A DNA stretch of 64,000 nucleotides from Microcystis panniformis FACHB-1757 (GTDB taxonomy: Bacteria; Cyanobacteriota; Cyanobacteriia; Cyanobacteriales; Microcystaceae): contig NZ_CP011339.1 in assembly GCF_001264245.1 (NCBI RefSeq), positions 5,518,001 through 5,582,000 of the forward strand, read 5' to 3'. Shown piece by piece: positions 26,901-39,300 of this stretch (the stretch's first letter is position 1; the number at the start of each line of letters is the position of its first letter). The notes beneath the pieces are model-generated. The model saw nothing but the letters and a program-made list of their open reading frames with translations, was not told the origin of the DNA and searched no databases. A program made the translations under genes and the position numbers.

Positions 26901-29900
26901 ACTTTTTAGGTAATGTAACTTGGCAACTAGCAGAATCTTTTGGCTATCCAAAAAATAACAATAATATCCCCCAAATTAGTCGAAAAAATCCCGCCGAACC
27001 TCAGACTTTCCCGGTTTCTTTTGCTCAACAGCGACTATGGATTTTAGCGCAATTAGAACCGGACAGCCCTTTTTACAATATGTTTAAAGCGGTTCATCTT
27101 CAGGGACGTATAAATATAGAAATTTTAGAACGCAGTCTCAACGAAATTGTCCATCGTCACGAAATTCTACGCACTAATTTTAAGGAAGTAGCAGAAACTC
27201 CAGTACAGGTAATTGCTCCCCACGCAACTCTGAAAATTTCGGTTGTGGACTTACAAGGATTATCAGGACAAGAACAGTCAGAACAATTACAACTTTTAGC
27301 AACTGAGGATCAATTACAACCTTTTAACCTGACTACGGGAATATTGCTAAGAGTCACCTTAGTGCAACTTAAATCAGAATCATCAGCTTTGTTATTGACC
27401 ATGCACCACATTATTAGTGATGGTTGGTCAATGGGAGTATTGCTCAAAGAATTGTCAAGTTTATATCAAGGATTTTTGCTTGATGATGGTTCTGTTCTCC
27501 CGGAATTGCCGATTCAATATGCCGATTTTACAATTTGGCAACGGCAATGGTTACAAGGAGAAACTCAAGGTTTTATCACCATCCAAAACCAAATTAATTA
27601 CTGGAAACAACAGTTAGCCGCAGCTCCTCCTTTGCTAGAATTACCTACGGACAGACCCCGTCCCTCTGTGCAAACTTTCCGAGGTGGATGTTTTTCCTTC
27701 CAGTTAGATGCCAAACTGACAGCATCTCTAAAAGAACTCAGCCACAAATCAGCAACTACCCTATTTATGACGTTGATGGCGGCTTATGTTACTCTATTAT
27801 TCCGCTATAGTGGTCAAGATGATATTCTGGTAGGAACACCGATTGCCAATCGCAACTATCAAGAATTAGAAGAATTAATTGGCTTTTTTGTGAATACCCT
27901 AGTGATGCGAACTCGCTTAGAAGGTAATCCCAGTTTTGAAGAATTATTAAGACAAGTGCGTTCTGTTTGTACGAATGCTTATGCTAACCAAGACGTTCCT
28001 TTTGAGCAGATTATCGAAACTTTGCAAATAGAGCGCAGTCTTAGTCACAGTCCTTTGTTTCAGGTGATGTTTGTTTTACAAAATGTGGCCATGGAGGAAT
28101 TAGAAAATCCTGAGTTAAAAATATCGCATCTACCTCTAGATAATGTTAACGCCAAGTTTGATCTCACCTTACAAATGTGGGAAACAAATACAGAAGAAGG
28201 CAACTCTCTCCAAGGATTTTGGCAGTATAATACAGATTTATTCGATCAAAATACAATTGCTCGCATGACTGGTCATTTTCAGACATTATTAGATGCAATT
28301 GTTACGAATCCGCAAGAGTCGGTAGGAACCTTGCCATTACTAACAGAAAAAGAGCGTCATCAACTGTTAGTAGAATGGAATAATACTGATACAACATACA
28401 GTTATACTCAGTGTATTCATCAGTTATTTGAAGAGCAGGTAAAACGGACTCCTGATGCTGTAGCTGTAGTATTTAAATGTGAAAAATTAACCTATAATGA
28501 GTTAAATCATCGAGCGAATCAGTTAGCCCATTATTTGCAATCTTTGGGAGTAAAACCTGATCAATTAGTGGGGATTTGTCTTGAGCGTTCTTTAGAGATG
28601 ATTGTGGGGTTATTGGGGATATTAAAAGCGGGTGGTGCTTATGTTCCTCTTGACCCAGAATATCCGATTGAACGGTTAAGCTTCATGTTAGAAGATGCTC
28701 AATTATCAGTGCTGTTAACGCAACAAAAGCTAGGAGAAACTCTACCTCAACATCAAGCGCAGATTATTTATTTAGATACCGACTGGGAAAAAATTGCCGA
28801 AAACAGCCATTCAAATCCAGAAAACACCGTCACTCCAGATAACTTAGCTTATGTTATTTACACTTCCGGTTCCACAGGTAAACCGAAAGGGGTGTTAGTC
28901 AATCACTCCAATGTCGTGCGATTATTTGCCGCTACAGATGCTTGGTATAATTTTAGTAGTCAAGATGTCTGGACTCTATTTCATTCCTACGCTTTTGACT
29001 TTTCGGTGTGGGAAATGTGGGGAGCTTTGTTATATGGTGGACGCTTGGTAGTTGTCCCCTACTTAGTTACCCGTTCTCCCGAAGCATTTTATCAGCTATT
29101 GTGTCAAGAAAAAGTCACAATTCTCAATCAAACTCCTACCGCTTTCCGTCAGTTAATTCAAGCTGAAGAATCCTTAAAAGAAAGTTTTCCCCCCTTATCA
29201 AGGGGGGTTAGGGGGATCGTTCATCGACAACAGATAACGATTTAAGCTTACGTTTAGTTATTTTTGGAGGAGAAGCTTTAGAAATTAACAGCTTACAACC
29301 TTGGTTTCAGCGCCATGGCGACCAATGCCCCCAATTAGTTAATATGTACGGAATTACAGAAACTACCGTTCATGTCACCTATCGACCATTAAGTATGACC
29401 GACTTGAATAGTACAGCTAGTGTGATTGGTCGTCCCATTCCCGACTTACAGGTATATTTACTAGACCAACATTTACAACTTGTACCGGTTGGTGTACCCG
29501 GGGAGATGTATGTGGGGGGTGCAGGAGTAACAAAAGGTTATCTCAATCGTCCTGAATTAACAACGGAAAGGTTTATTTCTAGTCCTTTTGAGAAGGATGA
29601 AGTGATCCCCCAACCCCCCTTAATAAGGGGGGCAATGAGCCGTCAAAATTGTATAAAACGGGAGATTTAGCCCGTTATTTACCCAAGGGAGAATTAGAAT
29701 ATTTAGGACGCATTGACAATCAAGTTAAGATTCGGGGTTTTCGGATTGAGTTGGGGGAAATCGAAGCATTATTAGCATCTCATCCCCAGATTTGGGAAAC
29801 AGTAGTAATAGTGAGGGATGATACAACAGGAGATAAGCGTCTTGTGGCCTACATTGTGCCACAATCGGAAAAAATAATTACCATTAACGAAATACGGCAA

Positions 29901-30326
29901 TTTCTGAAAGCTAAATTACCCAGTTACATGATACCTAATGCTTTCGTTATTTTAGATGCCTTACCCCTTACTGCTAATGGAAAAATAGATCGTCGAGCTT
30001 TACCACCACCAGAATCTAGTAGTGAAGCATCAGACAAATATGTTGCTCCGCGTAACCCAATTGAGGATATATTAGTAACTGTTTGGTCAGAAGTGCTAAA
30101 AGTTGAAAAAGTGGGTATAAATGATAACTTCTTTGAACTGGGAGGCCATTCCCTACTAGCCACTAAATTAGTAGCACAGATACGCGATCGCTTGAAAGTT
30201 GAACTTCCCCTACGTCAGTTATTCAACTCGGCGACACTAGCAGAATTAGCCCAAGGGATTGAACAGTTAAAACAGGAAAAATCCGATACCATCGTTCCAG
30301 CAATTTTACCAAGAAAAAGAAAATGA
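23921..30326 (+). CDS. mcnA: Cyanopeptolin synthetase loading/Thr subunit: FkbH-PCP-ST-C-A-PCP
   Basis: About 2135 residues when two one-base gaps are closed. Residues about 200-540 form an FkbH/HAD-type domain (DCDNTLWHG, FIDDNP) that loads glyceric acid onto the PCP at about 608-670 (GGDS, Ser638). A sulfotransferase domain at about 728-1010 has SPYRSGSTLL and HLVRHPLGM. A C domain (HHIISDG, about 1162) and an A domain follow, then a PCP (GGHSLL). The A-domain pocket reads D-F-W-N-I-G-M-V-H-(K), the threonine code. The frame breaks at a palindromic repeat at 29189-29219 (G-run 29211-29215) and another at 29604-29632 (C-run 29607-29611); one base added to each restores it. Stop and next start overlap (ATGA). 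The FkbH-PCP-ST order matches loading modules for sulfated glyceric acid. Confidence 0.88.
29189..29219 (+). repeat. Palindromic C/G repeat inside Thr A domain
   Basis: CCCCCCTTATCAAGGGGGG followed by TTAGGGGGATC, inserted between the A4 and A5 core regions. With a sixth G at 29211-29215 it is translated in frame as a Pro/Gly/Arg-rich loop. Confidence 0.85.
29604..29632 (+). repeat. Palindromic repeat before A7 motif, module 1
   Basis: GATCCCCCAACCCCCC TTAATAA GGGGGG, immediately before the codons for YKTGDL. The C-run at 29607-29611 is one base shorter than in module 2, breaking the frame. Confidence 0.9.
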
Positions 30327-33300
30327 ATTTTGAAGAATTACCCCTATCTTATGCCCAACAGCGTTTATGGTTCTTAGATCAATTAGAACCAAACAGTCCC
30401 TTTTATAATATTTCCCTGGCCTTGCATTTAGCAGGAAATCTCCAGGTAGATGTCCTGGAAAAAAGCCTACAAGAAATTATTCAGCGCCATGAGTCCCTCC
30501 GCACAAATTTCGCCACTATTGAGGGAAATCCTGTACAAGTAATTAAACCAGAAAGTAATTGGCAATTAACGCTTGTCAATGGGAAAGACAGCCCAAAATA
30601 TCGAGAAGAGCAGGAAATAAAAAAATGGCTAGAAATTCACAGCCATCAACCTTTTGATTTAGCCAATGACTCCCTAATTAGAGCCACCCTACTCAAGTTA
30701 TCAGACACAGAACATTTTTTGCTGATTTGTCTGCACCATATTGTCTCTGATGGTTGGTCAATGGGGGTATTTATTGAGGAATTGACAACCCTTTATAATG
30801 CCTATACTAAAGGTTTAGAACCTCTTTTACAAGAGTTACCAATCCAGTACGCAGATTTTGCAATTTGGCAAAGGGAATATTTACAGGGAGAAATCCGAGA
30901 AAATCAGTTAAATTACTGGCAAAAACAGTTAGCAGCAGCACCCGCTTTATTACATCTACCTACGGATTATCCCCGTCCTCTAGAACAAAGTTTTCAGGGA
31001 GCTCGGATAAAATGTATCCTTTCTCCAGAACTTAGTCAAGGGTTAAATAAGCTGAGTCGGGAAAAAGGTGTCACCTTATTTATGACCCTCCTGACCGCAT
31101 TTCAGACTCTACTCTATCGTTACACAGGACAAACAGATATTTTAGTCGGTACTCCCATCGCTAACCGTACTCGTAGTGAATTAGCTGGGTTAATCGGCTT
31201 TTTTGTCAATACCTTAGTCTTAAGAACAGATTTAGCAGGAAATCCCAGTTTTAGCGAGTTATTAAAACAGGTACGAGAAACAGCAACGGATGCTTACGAC
31301 CATCAAGATTTACCTTTTGAGATGTTAGTAGAGGCCCTACAACCTGAAAGAAACATGAGTTATACTCCTCTATTTCAGGTGATGTTTGGTTTAGATAATG
31401 AAATTGTAGATAGTATAGATTTAGAAGGAATAAAAGCCACTCGTCAGCCTTTAGAATTTAAGACAGCCAAGTTTGACTTAAGTTTATCTATACAGGTAAA
31501 AGAAGCTGGATTAACTGCGATTTGGGAATATAATACAGATCTGTTTGACAAAAGCACAATTGAGCGACTATCAGAGCATTTTGTTAACCTATTAACTGGG
31601 ATTATTGCTAATCCAGAACAAACCGTTAGCCAATTACCATTACTGACAGAAAGTGAGCGCAATCAGTTATTATTTGATTGGAATCAGACTAAAATTGACT
31701 ACAAAAATGATTTATGTCTGCATCAGTTGTTTGAACAACAAGTAAAACAGAATCCACAGGCGATCGCTGTTAGACTAGAAGATGAATTTTTAACCTACGA
31801 GGAGTTAAACTGTAAGGCTAATCAGTTAGCCCATTACCTACAATCTTTAGGGGTAAAATCCGAGAGTTTAGTCGGGATTTTTGTTGAACGTTCCCTAGAG
31901 ATGATTATCGGAATCCTGGGAATACTTAAAGCAGGGGGAGCTTACGTTCCTTTAGATATTAATTATCCCCAAGAGCGAATTACCTATCTTATTGAAGATA
32001 CTCAACTTAGTATTGTGTTGACGCAATCTAAATTTATTGAGCAACTTCCCCAATTTCAAGGAACAACCATCTGTTTAGATCAAGACTGGTCAACAATTGC
32101 CAAACAGAGTACAGTTAACCCTTTGGTAGCAGTTGAGCAGCACAATTTAGCCTATATTATCTACACCTCCGGCTCCACAGGTCAACCCAAAGGGGTAATG
32201 ATTGAACATCGCTCAGTAGTCAACTATATACTGACTACTATTCGAGAGTATGGTATTACCTCAGAGGATCAAATTCTGCAATTTTCTTCTATCTGCTTTG
32301 ATGCTTCCGTTGAAGAAATCTTTGTTAGTTTGTTATCGGGTGCGACGTTGGTATTGCGAACAGAAGAGATGTTGCGCTCTAGTGAGGATTTTTGGCAATG
32401 TTGTCAAAAATGGCAATTAACAGTTTTGGGTATTCCTACTGCTTATTGGCATCAATTAGCCTCTGAATTAACCCCTGATACCCTGCCAATTCTCTCAAAG
32501 ATTAAACTAATTGTCATTGGTGGGGAAGCCATTCAACCGGCAAAAGTACAGCAATGGCAAACAGTTACAGGCCAATATTCCCCTCTTCCTCGACTATTAA
32601 ATGCTTACGGACCAACGGAAGCAACCATTGCGGCGACTTTCTCCGAATTTACTTCACCAACTATAACCAATGTTTCCATTGGGCGACCCATCAGTAATAC
32701 TCAGGTTTATATTCTTGATGCTTTCTTACAACCTGTTCCTGTGGGGGTAGCTGGAGAATTACATATTGGCGGTGTCGGGTTAGCCAGGGGTTATCTCAAT
32801 CGTCCAGAGTTAACACAAGAGAAATTTATCCCTAATTCTTTTGAGAAGGATGAAGTGATCCCCCCAACCCCCCTTAATAAGGGGGGCAATGAGCCGTCAA
32901 AATTATATAAAACGGGAGATTTATGTCGGTATTTACCCGACGGTAATATTGAGTATTTAGGACGGATTGACAATCAAGTAAAAATTCGGGGTTTTCGCAT
33001 TGAATTGGGAGAAATTGAAACCGTTCTTAGTCAGCACAATGCAGTAAAAACGGCTGTTGTTATTGCCCAAGAAGATGAGACCAATCAGAAACGTTTAGTC
33101 GCCTATATTATTCCCCAAGTAGAGATTATTTCCGCCCCAAAAGAGAAAAATTCACTTAATGTTACTGAACTGCGGCAATTCCTGAAAGCCAAGTTACCAG
33201 AGTATATGATTCCTAGTGCCTTTGTCATTTTGGAATCCCTACCCTTAACGCCTAATGGTAAGATCGATCATCGTGCTTTACCGTCCCCCGAATTCCAAAG

Positions 33301-36300
33301 CCAAGCGCAATACATTGCGCCGCGTAACCCCATTGAGGAGATATTATCCTCGATTTGGGGAAAAGTGTTAAAAGTTGCACAGGTGGGGATTCACGACAAC
33401 TTCTTTGAGTTGGGTGGACATTCATTATTAGCAACGCAACTAATTTCGCGCATCCGTGAGGCTTTTCAGGTAGAAATGCCCTTACGCGAGTTATTTGTTG
33501 CACCGACAATCGCCGAATTGTCCCAAGAAATAAAACGGCTTTCGGAACGAGAACAACTCACTGAACTGCCGATTTTACCCAGGGACAAAGCAGCAGAACT
33601 ACCCTTATCTTTTGCTCAGACTCGTCTTTGGTTTTTGGCTGAATTTGAGTCGAATAGTTCTTTTTATAATATCCCCCTAGCCTTGCGTTTAGAGGGAACT
33701 TTAAACTCAGAAATCTTAATCCAGAGTTTAGAAGAAATTTGTGATCGCCATGAGGCTTTACGCACCAACTTCATTACCGTTGATGGTATCCCTACCCAAG
33801 TTATACAAACACGAACCTGGACAGTTACGGTTGTTGATTTACAGCATTTATCTGGTAGTGAACAAGCAATTGCCTCCCAAGAGTTAGCACAAAACCAAGC
33901 GATTCAACCCTTTGACTTAGCCGGTGAACCCTTAATCAGAACCACTTTAGTGGTGTTATCTGAAACGGAACACCTCTTATTAGTCTGTATGCACCACATT
34001 GTCAGTGATGGCTGGTCAATGGGGGTATTTCTTCAGGAACTAACCGCCCTCTATAATGCCTATATTCAGGGTTTATCTTCGCCTCTCAATCCCCTATCTA
34101 TCCAGTATGGAGATTTTACCCTTTGGCAAAGACAATGGCTACAGGGAGAGGTATTGCAACAGCAACTAGACTACTGGCAAAAACAGTTAGCAGACGCACC
34201 GGCCCTTCTATCTTTACCAACAGATAGACCTCGACCCAATCAACAAAGTTTTGCTGGGGGACATTTACCCTTTAGCCTTTCTTGGGAATTAACCGAAAAA
34301 CTGACCCAATTAACCCAGGAACAGGGTGTCACCTTATTTATGACCCTGTTAACAGCTTATGCTGTCTTACTTTACCGTTATACAGAACAGGAAGACATCT
34401 TAATTGGTACTCCCATTGCTAACCGTAATCGCAGGGAAATTGAAGGGTTAATCGGCTTTTTTGTCAATACTTTGGTTTTGCGAATTGACTTGTCAGGTAA
34501 ACCCAATTTTAATCAGTTATTAGGTCGAGTACGAGAAATGGCAATGGATGCCTATGCTCATCAAGATTTGCCCTTTGAAATGTTGGTAGGGGCCCTACAA
34601 CCTGAACGAGATTTAAGTCACGCGCCTTTATTTCAAGTGGATTTTCTGCTGCAAAATAGTCCCCCATCTCCCTTAGAACTAATAGACTTAACCGCCACTC
34701 CCCTCACCACAGAAAATGACACCGCCAAATTTGATCTAACCCTGGCGATGGAGAATACCGGTGCAGAATTAAAAGGGGTATGGGAATATAATACCGATTT
34801 ATTTGATCGCAGCACCATTGAGCGATTAACAGGAAATTTCATCACCCTACTAGAAGCATTGGTTGTTAACCCGCAGCAGCCAATTTTCCAACTACCATTA
34901 TTAACCGAATTCGAGGCAAAAGAATTATTACTAGACTGGAATGCTACCGAAAAAGCATATCCTTTCCATCAGTGTATTCATCATTTATTTGAAGAACAAG
35001 CATCACGAACACCGGCTGCAGTAGCAGTGGTATTTGAAGGTCAAGAATTAACCTATCAAGAATTAAATATTCAGGCGAATCAATTAGCCCATTATTTACA
35101 ATCTTTGGGGGTAAATTCAGAAGTTTTAGTCGGCATTTATCTAGAGCGGTCACTGTTAGTTATTGTCGGATTATTAGCAGTTCTCAAAGCTGGGGGAGCC
35201 TATATACCTTTAGACCCAGATTATCCTCAGCAACGGTTGACTTATATGGCAGAAGATGCCCAAATTTCTCTACTGCTAACTCAAGAAAGTTTACTCGATT
35301 CTTTGCCAGTAGAAGATGTGGGGGTAATTGTCTTAGATAAATTAGCTGAAAAATTGACAGTTCAAAGTCCAGAAAATCCCCTCAGTGAAGTGGTTCCAGA
35401 AAATCTACTATGCCTATTATATACATCTGGTTCCACAGGTAAACCTAAAGGAGTGATGTTAACTCACGCAGCTTTAGTTAATCATAGTTGGGGCATTAGT
35501 GAAGTATTCGGTTTAACAGAATCTGATCGCGTTTTACAGTTTGCTTCCTTTGGCTTTGATGTCGCTGCTGAAGAAATTTTTCCCACCTGGTTAAAAGGTG
35601 GCACAGTGGTTTTAAGACCGGGGCAAATGTTCGCAACTTTGACTGATTTTGCCGATTTTATCGAACAAGAAAGCCTCACCGTTTTAAATATTACCCCCGC
35701 CTATTGGCATGAATGGGCAATCGCCGTTTCCCAATCATTAGCTACTGTACCATCAAGTCTGCGAGTTGTCGCCGTGGGAGGGGATGCAGTGTTACCAGAA
35801 ACCGTCAATATTTGGCGACAAATGGTCGGGAAACGGGTTGAATGTATTAACGTCTATGGCCCCACAGAAGCGTCTGTCACCGCCATAGTTCATGACTTGC
35901 TAGATTATCAGTCAGAAAAAATCAATTCAGTGCTGATTGGTCGTCCTATTGCTAATACCAAAGCATATATCTTGGATCAAAATCTGCAACCTGTACCCAT
36001 TGGAGTTAAGGGAGAATTGCATTTATGCGGTGTTCGTTTAGCGCGGGGTTATCTGAATCGTCCCGAATTAACTGCTGAAAAATTTATTGACAATCCCTTT
36101 GCTCATTCACCGTTCAATCGTTTGTATAAAACGGGAGATTTAGCGCGTTATTTACCCGATGGTAATATTGAATGTTTTGGCCGGATTGACAATCAGGTTA
36201 AAATTCGCGGATTCCGTATTGAGTTAGGAGAAATTGAAGCGGTACTTAACCAAAATATTGATGTACAAACATCTTGTGTGATTATTCGGGAAGATACTCC

Positions 36301-39300
36301 GGGGGATAAATATTTAGTCGCCTACATAGTAGCTCATTATGAACGGATACCGATGATTAGTGAACTGCGTCAGTTTCTGTCCAGTAAATTGCCTTTGTAT
36401 ATGGTTCCTCAAGCTTTTGTTTTTCTGGAATCTTTACCCCTTACTACTAATCGTAAGGTAGATCGTCGCGCTTTACCCGCACCAGATAAAATAGGAAATC
36501 GCCGGGATCAATATGTAGCACCACGCAATGGAATTGAAGAGATTTTGGTGCAAATTTGGACAGAAATACTCAAAATAGAGCAAGTGGGAATTTATGATAA
36601 TTTCTTTGAAATTGGCGGCCATTCTCTCCTCGCAACTCAATTAGTCTCCCGGGTTCGGAGTTTATTTAAAATAGAACTACCTTTGCGGAGTTTATTTGGT
36701 GCAGCTACGGTAGCCGAATTAGCGCATCTTATTGGACAATTACAGCAGCAAAATCTCACGCTAACAGTACCCCCGATTTTACCGAGAACTAAGGATACAG
36801 AATTACCTCTATCTTTTGCTCAACAGCGTTTATGGTTTTTAGATCAATTGCAACCAAATAGCGCTTTATACAATATACCGATGGTGTTGCATTTCCGAGG
36901 CAACCTCAATCAAAAGGCCTTAGAACAAAGTTTACTAGAAATCTGTAATCGCCATGAAGTATTACGGACTAATTTTGTCACGATTAATGGACAACCGACT
37001 CAGATTATTCAAACAAGAAGGGAGACAATATCGGTCGTTGATTTACAAGATTTACCCATCCAGGAGCAAGCAGAAAAAACACAGCAATTAAAGCAAAAAC
37101 AAGCCACTCAACCCTTTGATTTAGCCAAAGAATCCTTAATCAGAATCACTTTAGTGGTGCTATCGGAGACGGAACATCTCTTATTAGTGTGTATGCACCA
37201 CATTATTAGTGATGGTTGGTCAATCGAAGTATTTATTCACGAATTGACCAGCTTATATAATGCTTACACTCAAAATCATCCCGCAAATTTAGCTCCTTTA
37301 CCGATTCAGTATGCAGATTTTGCAGTTTGGCAAAAACAATGGTTACAAGGGGATGTCCTACAAAGTCAATTAAATTACTGGCAAAATCAACTAACAGCTG
37401 CACCCCCTTTATTATCTCTTCCCACAGACCACCCTCGACCTGCGGTGCAAAGCTTTGTCGGTACTCAGCAAGAATTTTCCCTTTCCCCCAAACTTAGCCA
37501 AGCTTTGAATGAATTGAGTCGCCAACAAGGGGTGACATTATTTATGACGCTGTTGGCTGCTTTTGATGCTTTATTGTATCGTTATACAGGGTCAAATGAT
37601 ATTTTAGTAGGAACTCCCATCGCTAATCGTAATCGCGGTGAAATTGAGGGTTTAATCGGCTTCTTTGTTAATACTTTAGTGATGCGGACGGATTTATCAG
37701 ATAATCCGAGTTTTAGTCAGTTATTAACCCGTGTTCGGGAAGTGACAATGGATGCTTACGCGCATCAAGACTTACCCTTTGAAATGTTAGTCGAAGCGTT
37801 GCAACCGGAACGGGATTTGAGCCATACTCCCCTATTTCAAGTCGCTTTTGTCCTGCAAAATACACCCAAGTCTGAGATTGCAATGACGGGATTAACGGTG
37901 ACAGATTTGCCACCGGAAAATACTACAGCTAAATTTGATTTAACCTTAGCTATGGTTAACACCGATGATGGCTTAAAAGGTGTCTGGGAATATAATACTG
38001 ATTTGTTTGAGAGTAGCACTATTGAGCGATTATCAGGGCATTTTCTCAACTTATTAGGGGGAATTGTGGCCAATCCTCAAGCGCGGATTTCCCAATTACC
38101 CTTACTGACAGAAAGTGAGACTAATCAGTTATTAATTGAGTGGAACAATACTCAAGTTGACTATCCTGAGTATAAGTGTATTCATCAGTTATTTGAGGAA
38201 CAGGTAAAACGCACACCCGACGCGGTAGCGGTGGTCTGTTCCCAGCAACAATTAACCTACAATGAATTAAATTGTCGAGCCAATCAATTAGCCCATTATC
38301 TGCGAAAATTAGGAGTAAAACCAGAGGAATTAGTGGGGATTTGTCTAGAGCGTTCCTTAGACATGATTGTGGGATTATTGGCTATTCTTAAAGTCGGTGG
38401 AGCTTATGTTCCTATTGACCCAGATTATCCCCAAGAACGCATTAGCTTCATGCTCCAAGATACCCAGGTTAAAATACTGTTAACCTGCGAATCTTTACAG
38501 AATTCCTTGCCAAATCATCAGGCTATTGTTATCTGTTTAGATAAAGATTGGGAACAAATTAATCAGGCAAGTCCGGAGAATCTGAACAGCACAGTTTCTG
38601 CGGATAATTTAGCCTACGTCATTTATACTTCTGGTTCTACAGGAATACCCAAGGGTGTTATCGTCACTCATCAAGCAGTTAATCGACTGGTATTAAATAC
38701 TAATTACATCCAGTTTACTCCTGATGACCGCGTTGTTCAAGCGTCTAATATTGCTTTTGATGCCGCTACTTTTGAAATTTGGGGGGCTTTACTTAACGGT
38801 GCTAAGATTATTATTATCGCTAAATCAGTTTTGCTCTCACCCCAAGAATTGGCACTAAGCTTAAAGGAAAATCGGATTAGTGTCTTATTTTTAACCACAG
38901 CACTTTTTAATCAGTTAGCCAATTTAGTTCCCCAAGCTTTTAGTAACTTACGCTGCTTACTATTTGGGGGTGAAGCAGTTGAACCAAAATGGGTACAAGA
39001 GGTACTAGAAAAAGGTGCGCCACAACGGTTGCTTCATGTCTATGGGCCAACGGAAAATACAACGTTTTCTTGCTGGTATTTAGTGGAAAACTTAGCTTCT
39101 ACAGCCACAACTATTCCCATTGGCAAAGCGATTGCCAATACCCAAATCTATTTGCTGGATAAAAATCTCCAACCTGTCCCGATTGGTGTAGTAGGAGAAT
39201 TACATATTGCTGGTGCAGGATTAGCCAAAGGTTATCTTAACCGTCCCGAATTAACCCAAGAAAAATTTATTCCTAATCCTTTGAGAAGGATGAAGTGATC

